Of a stretch of DNA of 64,000 bases, positions 1 through 8,746 are shown piece after piece. The stretch covers positions 23,364 to 87,363 of the forward strand of contig CAJTYJ010000009.1 of the NCBI GenBank assembly GCA_910583895.1, in the 5' to 3' direction. The position numbers were made by a program, and so were the translations under genes. The stretch's first letter is position 1. The number at the start of each line of letters is the position of its first letter. The notes under the pieces were generated by a model. That model made no database searches. It saw only the letters and a program-made list of their open reading frames with translations, and had not been told where the DNA came from. The stretch is from an uncultured Lachnospiraceae bacterium. Lineage in GTDB: Bacteria; Bacillota; Clostridia; Lachnospirales; Lachnospiraceae.

Positions 1-16
1 AAGAGGTGTCGGGTGT

Positions 17-913
17 ATGGAAGACAGGAAAAAACTGTATTTTATCTACAATCCCCATGCCGGGAGAGAGCAGATTCGCACAAAGCTGTCAGCGATTCTA
101 CAGATCTTTTCATCGGCAGGCTATGAGCTGACCGTATATCCTACCAAAGAGAGTCAGGATGCAGTCCGGCAGATCCGGGATCTGCCGCCAGGATATGATC
201 TGGTGGTGTGCAGCGGCGGGGACGGCACCATGGATGAAGTGGTGGAAGGCATGATGCAAAGAGAGGAGAAACTCCCCATCGGTTATATTCCTGCCGGGAC
301 TGTCAACGATTTTGCCAGAAGCCTGAAGATACCAAGGGATATGCTGCGGGCAGCCAGAATCGCTGTGGGGGGCAGAGATTTCCCCTGCGATATGGGAACT
401 TTCAATCAGGAGCATTTTGTCTATATTGCCGCCTTTGGAATTTTTACCGATGTGGCCTATTCTACCAGGCAGAACATGAAAAATGTGCTGGGGCATATGG
501 CCTATCTTCTGGAAGGGGTAAAGCGTCTGACCAATATCCCCTCCTACCATGTGCGTTTTTCCAGTGAGGAATTGGCCGAGGAAGGGGACTTTATCTTCGG
601 TATGGTAACGAACTCACGTTCGGTGGGAGGGTTTAAGAGCATCATTGGCAGAAAAGTACAGTTTGACGACGGTGTTTTTGAAGTGACTTTTATCCGTACC
701 CCTAAAAATCCGGTAGAGCTTCAGGAGATTCTGGGAGCCATTATTTTAAAAGAAATTGATTCTCAGTATATGTATTCGTTTCGGACTTCCAGGCTCTGTG
801 TGGAGTGTGACGACCAGATTCCCTGGACGCTGGACGGAGAATACGGCGGTGAATGCAAGTCGGCTGTCATTGAGAATCATCAGAGGGCACTGAAGATCCG
901 GGTGGATTCCTGA
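17..913 (+). CDS. Diacylglycerol/lipid kinase family protein (DagK/YegS-like)
   Basis: Member of the diacylglycerol kinase catalytic family (298 aa), which phosphorylates lipid alcohols such as diacylglycerol at the membrane using ATP. The N-terminal half begins with YFIYNPHAGR and carries the nucleotide-binding signature SGGDGT followed by MDEVVEGM at about residues 66-78; GYIPAGTVNDFARSL is the second family block. The C-terminal half is the beta-rich lipid-binding domain, ending in a typical WTLDGE segment. A Shine-Dalgarno sequence (AAGAGGTG) sits at the very start of the window, so the start is supported, but any upstream operon partner is outside. The lipid substrate cannot be told from sequence; a bmrU/yegS-type role is equally possible. 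Confidence 0.9.
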   Translation: MEDRKKLYFIYNPHAGREQIRTKLSAILQIFSSAGYELTVYPTKESQDAVRQIRDLPPGYDLVVCSGGDGTMDEVVEGMMQREEKLPIGYIPAGTVNDFARSLKIPRDMLRAARIAVGGRDFPCDMGTFNQEHFVYIAAFGIFTDVAYSTRQNMKNVLGHMAYLLEGVKRLTNIPSYHVRFSSEELAEEGDFIFGMVTNSRSVGGFKSIIGRKVQFDDGVFEVTFIRTPKNPVELQEILGAIILKEIDSQYMYSFRTSRLCVECDDQIPWTLDGEYGGECKSAVIENHQRALKIRVDS

Positions 914-1190
914 AAAGGAGTCAGAAATGATATCGCTTAGGACTTGGTTTTGCCGGCTCAAAAAAAACATACATTCGATGTATAATTGATTTTGGCCTGA
1001 ATTTTTAGATGGAAAATGTTCGGCAAATTTGCTATACTGGATATTGGTGAAAGAGGTGACTGTTTTGTGCAGGCCGAAGTACCTGTCAAGACCATGAGGA
1101 TGCCATACAGGGACGTAAAATTGTGCATGGCGGCCAGGGAAGTATCAAACAGTTGCCAAAGGACAATCATAGATCTGGAGGGAATGGACC

Positions 1191-1649
1191 ATGAAGATAG
1201 GATTTGGCTGTGATCACACAGCGATTGATTTGAAACAGGAACTGATGGAATACATGACCAAAAAAGGTTATGAGTGTGTGGATTACGGCGCTTATGACGT
1301 GTCGGTGCGGGTGGATTATCCGGACCAGGGTCTGAAGGTGGCGGAGGCCATCAAGGCAGGAGAAGTGGAGAAAGGCGTGCTGATCTGCGGAACCGGTATT
1401 GGCATCTCCCTGGCGGCCAACAAAGTGCCGGGAATCCGGGCGGCAGTCTGCAGCGAACCTTACTCGGCCATGATGACGGCGAAGCACAATGCCTCTCAGA
1501 TCATCGCCATGGGTGCCCGGGTGGTGGGCAACGAGATGGCAAAGATGATTCTGGATTCCTTTTTCGACACCGAGTTTGAGGGCGGCAGACATGCAGAGCG
1601 GGTGCAGAAGATCTGCGACATCGAAGCCAAATACAACAAAAGCGAGTAG
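1191..1649 (+). CDS. rpiB: Ribose 5-phosphate isomerase B
   Basis: Interconverts ribose 5-phosphate and ribulose 5-phosphate in the pentose phosphate pathway (RpiB/LacAB family, 152 aa, normal length). It opens with KIGFGCDHTAIDLK, has the catalytic-cysteine block LICGTGIGISLAANK at about residues 64-78 and the phosphate-binding RAAVCSEPYSA block, and ends in EGGRHAERV, all typical of RpiB rather than LacA/LacB. The start is fixed by GGAGGGAATGGACC just upstream. The 277-bp gap to the previous gene holds two possible -10 boxes, TATAAT at 981-986 and TATACT at 1033-1038, with poor -35 partners. A strong two-way terminator follows. Confidence 0.95.
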   Translation: MKIGFGCDHTAIDLKQELMEYMTKKGYECVDYGAYDVSVRVDYPDQGLKVAEAIKAGEVEKGVLICGTGIGISLAANKVPGIRAAVCSEPYSAMMTAKHNASQIIAMGARVVGNEMAKMILDSFFDTEFEGGRHAERVQKICDIEAKYNKSE

Positions 1650-1672
1650 GGAAGTAAGACTTCCAGTGATAT

Positions 1673-1720
1673 AAAAAGAACAGGCAGACCTTTCTTATGA
1701 GAGATCTGCCTGTTCTTTTT
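1673..1720. terminator. Bidirectional intrinsic terminator between rpiB and the HPr paralogue
   Basis: Arms AAAAAGAACAGGCAGA (1673-1688) and TCTGCCTGTTCTTTTT (1705-1720) are perfectly complementary over 16 bp. A runs on one side and T runs on the other let it stop transcription from both convergent genes. Confidence 0.9.
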
Positions 1721-1723
1721 GTC

Positions 1724-1990
1724 CTATGCGGGCAAAAATGCATTTTGGATTGTCTCTGAGATGTCTTCCAGGGCAGCCGTTTCATCGGGCCCATCTGCCA
1801 TAATATCCACGGCAGCGCCTTTTGGATGGCTCAGGCGCATCAGGGAGAGCGGGTCTTTGGCGTCTGCAATCTCGGTGCCAAGCATGACCATGATGACGCT
1901 CTCATAAGTTTTTGCCGTACCTGCGATCTTTGCAGCCGGTCTTGCATGAAAGAATTCATTGGAATCCAAAGTGATGGATCTGGTAATCAT
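1724..1990 (-). CDS. HPr-family phosphocarrier with Asp at the Ser46 position
   Basis: 88-aa HPr-like protein. A gapless comparison with the remembered Bacillus HPr keeps the phosphorylated His15 in FHARPA, the signature for phosphotransfer from enzyme I. The regulatory site that is normally KSIMGVMSL reads KDPLSLMRL here, so Ser46 is replaced by Asp and the HPr-kinase target is missing. It is the last gene of the mannitol operon, 22 bp after mtlD, with GGAG upstream of its ATG. It may be a dedicated mannitol phosphocarrier insensitive to HPr kinase, or one held in a P-Ser-like state; this is inference. The main housekeeping HPr is not in this window. Confidence 0.85.
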   Translation of the reverse strand: MITRSITLDSNEFFHARPAAKIAGTAKTYESVIMVMLGTEIADAKDPLSLMRLSHPKGAAVDIMADGPDETAALEDISETIQNAFLPA

Positions 1991-2012
1991 AAGCCGCTCT
2001 CCTTTTTGTCAG

Positions 2013-3167
2013 TTACTGAAAAAGTGTGGGGATCTGCTCGTAGGCCTTTGCCACCTGCTCAAGGAGTGCTGCGTCAGTAACGCCTGAGATCTCCGAGAAT
2101 GCAGAGGCAGCGCCTTTTGCAGCGATTTTCTCCTGAAGCTCCACGCTCTGGGCATCTTCCGGGTTGTGGTAGCGAAGGGCGGCCCCGATGCCCAGAACCA
2201 GCTTGTCAACCGGCAGTCCGTAGGACATGGCAGTGGTCAGGGGGCTTACCAGGCGGTCATCTGCAGAGAGCTTGCGAAGAGGCTCCCGTCCCACACGGGT
2301 TACATCGTCCTTCAGGTAAGGATTTTTGAAGCGATTGATGATCTTGTCAATGTATTTGTAATGTGCTTCTTTGTCAAAACCGAATTTCTTGATCAGGCCG
2401 TCGCCGGACTGGGTCATGGCCGCTTTCACCAGGTCGTAGATCTTCGGATCCTGGATCGCCTGGTCGATGGTCTTGTGGCCGGCCAGGATACCGGTGTAAG
2501 CGGTGATGCAGTGGCCGGTGTTCAGGGTGAACAGCTTTCTCTGAATATAGGCCATCAGATTGTCGGCCAAGTTCATGCCGGGGATTTCGGGAATCTCACC
2601 TTTTAAGGATGCCTTCTCCACGTTCCACTCGCAGTATTTCTCCACGACCACATCCACCGGATTTTCGCTGCGCACCGGAGGTACGATCCGGTCCACAGAA
2701 CAGTCAGCGAAACCTACGTATTTTTCACAGTATGCTTTTTCTTCTTCGGAAAGAATGCCGTACACATGTTCTTTCAACTGTGAGGTTGCCCGGATGGCAT
2801 TTTCACAGGCGATGATATTCAGAAACTCCGTATTTTTGTCAGCGATTCTCTTCTGAATGCCCTTGGCGATGGTGGGAGCGATAAAACCAAGGATCCGAAG
2901 CCCGACAGCAGTAGTGAGAACATCTGCCTTTGCGATTTCGTCGATGATCGCTTCTCCATTGGACATGATGCCGGTGATGTTGGTGATCTTTACATCTTCC
3001 ACTTCTGTGTCCATCACATGAACGGTATATTGTTTGTCAGCAGCCAGACGGTCAATGATCACTTCACTTACATCTGCAAAGACTACGCGGTAGCCGGCCT
3101 GAGCCAGCAGCATGCCGATGAATCCGCGGCCGATATTGCCTGCACCGAATTGAATAGCGGTTTTCAT
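2013..3167 (-). CDS. mtlD: Mannitol-1-phosphate 5-dehydrogenase
   Basis: Oxidises mannitol 1-phosphate, the product of the mannitol PTS, to fructose 6-phosphate with NAD+. The N-terminus MKTAIQFGAGNIGRGF is the Rossmann dinucleotide-binding block of the polyol long-chain dehydrogenase family; the family segment with NTGHCITAY is near residue 215. A start at 3167 gives 384 aa, close to the usual 382, and has AGAGGTG upstream; the in-frame start at 3194 adds nine unconserved residues and is not preferred. It lies between mtlA and the HPr-like gene on the same strand, with a strong hairpin in the gap before it. Confidence 0.95.
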   Translation of the reverse strand: MKTAIQFGAGNIGRGFIGMLLAQAGYRVVFADVSEVIIDRLAADKQYTVHVMDTEVEDVKITNITGIMSNGEAIIDEIAKADVLTTAVGLRILGFIAPTIAKGIQKRIADKNTEFLNIIACENAIRATSQLKEHVYGILSEEEKAYCEKYVGFADCSVDRIVPPVRSENPVDVVVEKYCEWNVEKASLKGEIPEIPGMNLADNLMAYIQRKLFTLNTGHCITAYTGILAGHKTIDQAIQDPKIYDLVKAAMTQSGDGLIKKFGFDKEAHYKYIDKIINRFKNPYLKDDVTRVGREPLRKLSADDRLVSPLTTAMSYGLPVDKLVLGIGAALRYHNPEDAQSVELQEKIAAKGAASAFSEISGVTDAALLEQVAKAYEQIPTLFQ

Positions 3168-3210
3168 AATGGAAACAACACCTCTTTCTTTCAAAATAAT
3201 TGGGAAAAGG

Positions 3211-3245
3211 GCGGCCGGACGGATGACATCATGCCGTCCGGCCGC
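3211..3245 (-). other. Intercistronic hairpin between mtlA and mtlD
   Basis: GCGGCCGGACGG (3211-3222) and CCGTCCGGCCGC (3234-3245) form a perfect 12-bp GC-rich stem around an 11-nt loop. No strong T run follows on the minus strand, so an mRNA-stability or processing element, or a partial attenuator, is more likely than a full terminator. Confidence 0.7.
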
Positions 3246-3273
3246 AAAAGTATGTTACAAAATGTCTGAAATA

Positions 3274-5127
3274 TCAGGTTAACTGTCTTAAGATCCACTC
3301 TACATCGTTGGTGGTCTTCATTTCTTCCAATACAGTCTCGTCTTCGAGTACTTCGCAGATTTTTGCCAGCAGATCCAGATGTTCGTCACCGATGCCTGCG
3401 ATGCCGAAGACCAGATTGGCTTTCTCATCGCCGAAGGGCACGCCTTCCGGATACTGGAACAGAACGATACCGGTTTTCTTGACGGTTCCTTTTGCCTGCG
3501 TGGTGCCGTGGGGAATGGCGATCCCCATACCCATGTAGGTGGTGACCAGCTTCTCGCGTTCCTGCATGGCATCCACATAGGAGGCGTCCACATAGCCAAG
3601 TTTGCACATCAGTTCTCCGGCAGCCTGGATGGCTTCCTCCTTGGTGCCCGGAGTCTGGTTCAGCTTGATGCCTTCTGCAATCATCACCTTTTTGTTTGGA
3701 ACGGTGGTCGGAACAACCGGGTCTGTGTTCTCTCCTGTGGTTTCTGCCACAGCCTGATCCCCGGTGGTGAGCTGGATATAGAGGGCATCCAGTGCCGGGT
3801 CAGCTAGGAAGTTGCCGATCGTTACCATCTGTGCCTGCGGTGCAGATTTTTTTGCACGCTCTACCAGGGTAGTCTGTACGACAGCAATATCGCAGTCTGC
3901 AGGGATGTTATCCACAGAGGTATTGATGACGGTCAGGTCCGGACGCGCTGCTTTTACGCGGTTGCGGAATTTGGTTGCACCCATGGCGGAAGAGCCCATG
4001 CCTGCATCGCATGCGAAGACGACTTTCTTTACTTTGCCGGCGTCTTTGACTTCTGTGGTCTGGCCTTTGGCCTGTGCTTTCATAGAAGCGGTCTGTGCCT
4101 GTGCTTCTTCCAGATTCTTGGCACCGGACATCTTGATGATCGGGCTTGCAATCACGAAGGAAACTCCGGCGGCGATGATCACGCCTAAGAAGGTCAAAAG
4201 CATCTGCGGTCTCGGACTCATGGACATAAATGCGATGATGGAACCCGGTGAAGATGCGCCTACCAGTCCGCAGCCGGTGATGCTGTAAAAGAAGACCGCG
4301 CAGATGTTGCCGACGATGGGTGCGATGATCACCATGGGGTTCATAAGCACATACGGGAAATAGATCTCGTGGATACCGCCGAGGAAATGGATGATGATCG
4401 CGCCGGGAGCGGAATCTTTTGTCATTTTATCTTTGGAGAACATCCAGTAAGCCAACAAAACACCAAGTCCGGGACCCGGGTTTGCCTCCAGCATGTACAT
4501 GATGGATTTGCCGGTCTCCAAAGCCTGAGTCGTGCCAATCGGGGTGAAGATGCCGTGGTTGATGGCATTGTTCAAAAACAGTACCTTTGCAGGCTCGATG
4601 AAGATAGCCACGAGGGGAAGCAGATTCATGCTCATCAGAATCTCCACGCCTGCGGTCAGAACGGACAGGATGATGCCCATGACCGGTCCGATGATATAGT
4701 AACCAATGATCGCCATGATCATACCGAAGATACCGACGGAGAAGTTGTTGATCAGCATCTCAAAGCCGGCGGGCATATGACCATCCATGGCTTCATCGAA
4801 TTTTTTGATGACCAGGCCGGCCAGAGGTCCGATGGCCATGGCAGCCATGAGCATGGTGTTGTCAGATCCGGCGATGCATCCCACGATCGCGATGGCGCCC
4901 ATGACGCGTCCGCGGTCTCCGCCGATCATCTTGCCGCCCTGTGCGGCGATGAGGATCGGGAGCAGATAGGTCAGAATCGGTGGATGAATGGAAGCGAGCC
5001 CTTCGTTGGGAATCCATCCGTCCGGGATGAAGAGTGCGGTAATAAATCCCCATGCAATGAATGCGCCGATGTTGGGCATAACCATGCCTGAGAGAAATTT
5101 ACCAAATTTCTGTGCAAAATTTTTCAT
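3274..5127 (-). CDS. mtlA: Mannitol-specific PTS enzyme IICBA
   Basis: Imports and phosphorylates mannitol; a full three-domain fusion of 617 aa. Residues about 1-340 are the hydrophobic EIIC channel. EIIB follows, with the phosphocysteine in FACDAGMGSS near residue 373. The C-terminal EIIA domain has the active His in AIPHGT near residue 540. Many Bacillus relatives split EIICB and EIIA into two genes; here they are fused as in E. coli. The ATG overlaps the mtlR stop by four bases (ATGA), indicating translational coupling, and AAGGAGATG is the ribosome site. Confidence 0.96.
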   Translation of the reverse strand: MKNFAQKFGKFLSGMVMPNIGAFIAWGFITALFIPDGWIPNEGLASIHPPILTYLLPILIAAQGGKMIGGDRGRVMGAIAIVGCIAGSDNTMLMAAMAIGPLAGLVIKKFDEAMDGHMPAGFEMLINNFSVGIFGMIMAIIGYYIIGPVMGIILSVLTAGVEILMSMNLLPLVAIFIEPAKVLFLNNAINHGIFTPIGTTQALETGKSIMYMLEANPGPGLGVLLAYWMFSKDKMTKDSAPGAIIIHFLGGIHEIYFPYVLMNPMVIIAPIVGNICAVFFYSITGCGLVGASSPGSIIAFMSMSPRPQMLLTFLGVIIAAGVSFVIASPIIKMSGAKNLEEAQAQTASMKAQAKGQTTEVKDAGKVKKVVFACDAGMGSSAMGATKFRNRVKAARPDLTVINTSVDNIPADCDIAVVQTTLVERAKKSAPQAQMVTIGNFLADPALDALYIQLTTGDQAVAETTGENTDPVVPTTVPNKKVMIAEGIKLNQTPGTKEEAIQAAGELMCKLGYVDASYVDAMQEREKLVTTYMGMGIAIPHGTTQAKGTVKKTGIVLFQYPEGVPFGDEKANLVFGIAGIGDEHLDLLAKICEVLEDETVLEEMKTTNDVEWILRQLT

Positions 5128-7280
5128 AGTGTTCCATCTCCTTTTCTTTTTGTGATGAGATTTTGATAATATTTTACCAGGGCTTTTTCGGCCAGGACGC
5201 GTCCCTCGCTCACGTCATTGCCTTGAAGTGCCTGTAAAAATCGCGGATCTTCCACCAGCAGCATACTGATGCGGCTGATGACTTCCACACATTCCATGTG
5301 ATCCGACCGGGGCGCTAAGAGGAGAATGGCTCCTTTGACATATCCGTCCGGTACCTGAAAGGGAGTGTCGAGCTTTAAGTATGCACACCGGCAGTGGGAG
5401 ACTGCAGTGGTGCGGCAGTGCAGCAGATGAATGCCCAGTTCCGGAATGAACGTGTTCTTGATTCCCTCCCGGTGGGCAAGATCCTGACCGATGATCTGCC
5501 GGCTTAAGATGCTGTCCGCAAAGATGCCGGCGGCCTGCCCCAAAAGGGTTTCTGTCTGGCAGATGCCGGTCACTTCTTTGATCTGCAGGGAGTGCAGAAG
5601 CTGGCTGATCTCTTCTCCGGTGCGGGTCAGGGAGCAGATATCCTCAAAAGAAAGATGCCATGTCGGTGCAGGAGCTTTTGGCTTTGGCAGATGCTCTTTT
5701 TTGCGTCCGGCCGTGATGGCATCCAGGGCCTGATTCAGAATCATCATATCCTGCATCTGAGGAATCGGACTCACACAGACGTGTGGAAAATCAATTTCCA
5801 GAGGAACGGTGGAGATCACCAGGTCAATGCCGCTTTCTCTTAATTTTTCCGGTTCCAGACGGAAGGCAGACATGATCTGCCGGATCTCAATCTGATGCAG
5901 GGAGCGGATCAGGTTGGCAGCCAGCATCCTTGAGGCACCCATGCCGCTTGGACAGACCACCGCCACGGCGATCCTTTTCTGCTCTACCCGGAGCGTCTCG
6001 GCTGCCGCTGCAAAATGCATGGCGACAAAGGTGATTTCCGACGGAGAGATATCCTCGATATAAAGTTTATCCCGGAAGAGTTCACAGGCGTGTTCCACCG
6101 CCTGGTAGACATCCGGATATTTTTGCCGGATGGAGTCTCCCTGAGAATTGTCAAGCTGAATATTCATGGAAAGACGGCTGATCATGGAATCCATATGACT
6201 GGTCAGTTCCTCGATCATTCGGCTGCAGGTGTGGAAAGGAAGCTTTAGTTCCTGTTCCACCCGCTCCACGATGGACATAACCACCTGTCTGGTATTGACA
6301 GACTGAAGCTGGCTTCGGTTTCTTCTGCTCTGCGGCCAGATCCGGGCACTGGACAGGTGCATGGTGATAAATCCAATTTCATCTTCCGGAATGAAAAGTG
6401 AAAAATGTTCATGGATTCGCCGGGCAATCTGCCGGGCGACTTTGTATTCCGGAAGTTGGGAAAGGTTTTTCAGCTCTTCTTTGTCCATCTCGATCTTTTC
6501 TTCTGACCGGAGCCGTTCAATGGCCAAAGAGAGATGGACAATCAGGGCCATGTAGCCGCTGTCGGTATATTTAATATGTAATTCTTTCTCGGTGTCAGAG
6601 AGAATCTGTTCCACAAAAGTGGTGATCTGCGGATCAATAAAGCGGAACAGCCGGTTTTTCATCAGTCTGGATTCTGCCGGGGGTTCTTCCCTGGAACTGT
6701 CCCGAAGCATCCGGAGAATTTCTCCGTTGTCCATAAATTCCAGAGCAGCGTTGGCGATGGCCTGCCGGTACGCGTTCTCAGTGCCTTCCAGCAGGATGCC
6801 CAGGCCGGGCCGCCGAAGAATATGTACCTGATAGGCAGAAAGCCATGTTTCCAGGGCGTCCAGGTCCTTGGCCAGGGTTCCTTCCGAGATCTGAAAGCGG
6901 GAGAGGAAGACGTTGGACTTGACCGGTTCTCTGACAAAGAGCAGTTCTCCTAAGATCAGGCGCCTGCGTTCCTTCTGGCTGTAATCCGGTCTGGACGGTT
7001 TCATGTTCAGAAGTTCTTCCAAAAGTTCGATGGCTTCCGGGTCTTCTTCGATGGAAAGCCCCACGCCGGGTTTCCGGATGAAGGTGAAATCATTTTCAAA
7101 GAGCCACTTTTCGATGGCTGGCAGCTCCCGGAGTATGGTTCGGGAGGAGACGCCAAGCTTTTCGGAGATGGCTCCGACGGGTACCGGTTTTCCGGCCGTT
7201 TTTGTCAGCGCCCGGACGATCTCACACTGTCTGGATGTCAGGGTATGGGAAGAAGATGTGCTTGTATTGTTTGCCGACAT
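5124..7280 (-). CDS. mtlR: Mannitol operon activator, PRD-containing BglG/MtlR family
   Basis: Transcription activator controlled by PTS phosphorylation. Visible in order: an N-terminal HTH (LTSRQCEIVRAL, then KLGVSSRTILREL), two PTS-regulation domains in the middle (HLSLAIERLR; FVAMHFAAAAE), an EIIB-Gat-like segment with VAVVCPSGMGASRM near residue 460, and a C-terminal EIIA-like domain with HREGIKNTFIPELGIHLLHC. I chose the start at 7280 because GGGAGGGAAACGCAT lies just upstream; an in-frame ATG at 7379 would span the promoter. As the first gene of mtlR-mtlA-mtlD-HPr, it probably controls its own operon. Confidence 0.9.
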   Translation of the reverse strand: MSANNTSTSSSHTLTSRQCEIVRALTKTAGKPVPVGAISEKLGVSSRTILRELPAIEKWLFENDFTFIRKPGVGLSIEEDPEAIELLEELLNMKPSRPDYSQKERRRLILGELLFVREPVKSNVFLSRFQISEGTLAKDLDALETWLSAYQVHILRRPGLGILLEGTENAYRQAIANAALEFMDNGEILRMLRDSSREEPPAESRLMKNRLFRFIDPQITTFVEQILSDTEKELHIKYTDSGYMALIVHLSLAIERLRSEEKIEMDKEELKNLSQLPEYKVARQIARRIHEHFSLFIPEDEIGFITMHLSSARIWPQSRRNRSQLQSVNTRQVVMSIVERVEQELKLPFHTCSRMIEELTSHMDSMISRLSMNIQLDNSQGDSIRQKYPDVYQAVEHACELFRDKLYIEDISPSEITFVAMHFAAAAETLRVEQKRIAVAVVCPSGMGASRMLAANLIRSLHQIEIRQIMSAFRLEPEKLRESGIDLVISTVPLEIDFPHVCVSPIPQMQDMMILNQALDAITAGRKKEHLPKPKAPAPTWHLSFEDICSLTRTGEEISQLLHSLQIKEVTGICQTETLLGQAAGIFADSILSRQIIGQDLAHREGIKNTFIPELGIHLLHCRTTAVSHCRCAYLKLDTPFQVPDGYVKGAILLLAPRSDHMECVEVISRISMLLVEDPRFLQALQGNDVSEGRVLAEKALVKYYQNLITKRKGDGTL

Positions 7281-7309
7281 ATGCGTTTCCCTCCCTCTCG
7301 TTTGACTAT

Positions 7310-7338
7310 ATTTTACCAAGAGATGGGAGATGGTGCAA
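7310..7338 (-). promoter_or_regulatory. Promoter of the mannitol operon
   Basis: On the minus strand, -35 TTGCAC (7338-7333) and -10 TAAAAT (7315-7310) are separated by exactly 17 bp, about 30 bases before the mtlR start. Confidence 0.65.
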
Positions 7339-7348
7339 CGGAATCTTC

Positions 7349-7378
7349 TGTCACTTTTGTCTGGAAGTGTTAGTGACA
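7349..7378. promoter_or_regulatory. Probable MtlR operator
   Basis: Inverted repeat TGTCACT (7349-7355) / AGTGACA (7372-7378), centred about 25 bp upstream of the -35 box of the mtl promoter. This is where an activator of this family would be expected to bind. The assignment to MtlR is inference from position. Confidence 0.5.
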
Positions 7379-7380
7379 AA

Positions 7381-7860
7381 AGGGGGTTTTTGGCAAAATG
7401 ACCAAGCGGGGCATGTGGAAAATAACTTTAAACTGTTCCGAAATCCGTTTGTATCTTGTGCATCATACACAAAATACGAATTGTTTTTATTTTCTATTGA
7501 CAAATCATTCAAAATAGTTCAAAATATAGTCATAATAATTCAAATTAGATCTAAATAAATCAATTTGAATCAATGACAAACGTTGGCAAGGGGATAAAAT
7601 ATACGCCGGGGGCTGACAGGTTACGGGAGCCTGAGCAGGAAGCGGCAGAGCGGTTGCAGGAAAGTCTGCAGATCTTGGGGCTGAAGGAATTCTGCGCTCC
7701 GGATTGGCACAAAGGGCCGTCGCTCTGCTGGACAACCCCGAAGGAAAAAGGTGCAAAAAGCGGTGGCGCCGGATGTTTCCTTGTACTGACAATCATACCG
7801 GTCATGGTATGTTTTAATAAAGATGGAAGCAAAAGTCTTGGTGTGACAGGAGGTACAAAC
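7381..7860 (+). other. 480-bp stretch without a recognised gene, upstream of the BtpA-family gene
   Basis: The left part (7430-7570) is very AT-rich, with repeated TTCAAA words and an inverted repeat ATTCAAATT / AATTTGAAT (7538-7546 / 7562-7570). The right part (7590-7800) is GC-richer and open in frame with the downstream gene, but encodes nothing I recognise. Two frames give protein-like pieces (AERLQESLQILGLKEF and, after a +1 shift, SGLAQRAVALLDNPE), so a decayed gene end is possible. No known riboswitch was identified. Confidence 0.5.
7538..7570. repeat. AT-rich inverted repeat (possible operator)
   Basis: ATTCAAATT and its exact complement AATTTGAAT, separated by 15 bp, lie in the divergent region between mtlR and the BtpA-family gene. 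They could be a binding site for the nearby DeoR-type regulator; no direct evidence. Confidence 0.4.
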
Positions 7861-8676
7861 ATGAGTTGGTTAAAAGATGTGATTGGAACAGAAAAGGCAG
7901 TGATTGCCATGTGCCATTTGATGCCCATGCCGGGGGATCCGGGTTTTAAAAACGGATCGGACCATATGGACCAGGTAATTACATGGGCGAGAAAGGATCT
8001 GCTTGCGCTTCAGGAGGGCGGCGTGGACGCAGTGATGTTTTCCAATGAGTTCAGTCTCCCGTATCTGACGGATGTGGAGACCGTGACGGTGGCCTGTATG
8101 GCCAGAATCATCGGAGAACTAAAGGATGATATCAAAATTCCGTTCGGCGTCAATGTCCTTTGGGATGCGAAGAAGTCGCTGGATCTTGCAGCTGCGACGG
8201 GGGCAAAATTTGTAAGAGAAATTTTCACCGGCGTCTACGCCAGCGATTTCGGAATCTGGGATACCAACGTAGGCCAGACAATCCGTCACCAGCACAAAAT
8301 CGGGGCGGAGGATGTCAAGCTTCTGTTTAATATTCTGCCGGAGGCAGCCCGTTATCTGGCAGAAAGAGACATCGAAAGCATTGCAAAGTCCACAGTGTTC
8401 AACAACAGACCGGACGCTCTGTGTGTGTCCGGACTGACAGCCGGTGCCATGACAGATACTCAGATTCTCAAAAAAGTGAAAGATGTGGTTCCGGATACGG
8501 TTGTATTTGCCAATACCGGCGTCCGGTATGAAAATGTGGAGCAGCAGCTGTCCATAGCTGATGGTGCAGTGGTGGGAACCACCTTTAAATATGACGGAAC
8601 TTTTGAAAATCACGTGGATCAGGAACGGGTGAAACAGTTTATGGATAAGGTGAAAAACTTTAGACAAAACGGTTAA
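7861..8676 (+). CDS. BtpA/SgcQ family TIM-barrel protein
   Basis: 271-aa member of the BtpA family (BtpA of photosystem I biogenesis, SgcQ of E. coli), a predicted TIM barrel of unknown activity that often sits in sugar or nucleoside gene clusters. Family blocks seen: AVIAMCHLMPMPGDP at the start, EGGVDAVMFSNEFSLPY, PFGVNVLWDAKKSL, and VFANTGVRYENV near the end. A longer in-frame start at 7573 is rejected because the extra 96 residues are not conserved and GGAGGTACAAAC precedes the ATG at 7861. A DeoR-type regulator follows. The substrate is not known. Confidence 0.88.
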   Translation: MSWLKDVIGTEKAVIAMCHLMPMPGDPGFKNGSDHMDQVITWARKDLLALQEGGVDAVMFSNEFSLPYLTDVETVTVACMARIIGELKDDIKIPFGVNVLWDAKKSLDLAAATGAKFVREIFTGVYASDFGIWDTNVGQTIRHQHKIGAEDVKLLFNILPEAARYLAERDIESIAKSTVFNNRPDALCVSGLTAGAMTDTQILKKVKDVVPDTVVFANTGVRYENVEQQLSIADGAVVGTTFKYDGTFENHVDQERVKQFMDKVKNFRQNG

Positions 8677-8746
8677 ACCAAAGGCGTGATGGGAAAAGGG
8701 TATTGTGTATTTGAGAAATAATGGTTATAATTACTGATAAGTGATG

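Noticed and set aside
1016..1213. Small + strand frame before rpiB
   Set aside because: It has no similarity that I recognise, overlaps a possible promoter, and overlaps the rpiB start.
7573..7860. N-terminal extension of the BtpA-family protein
   Set aside because: The 96 extra residues are not of the family, and a good ribosome site precedes the ATG at 7861.
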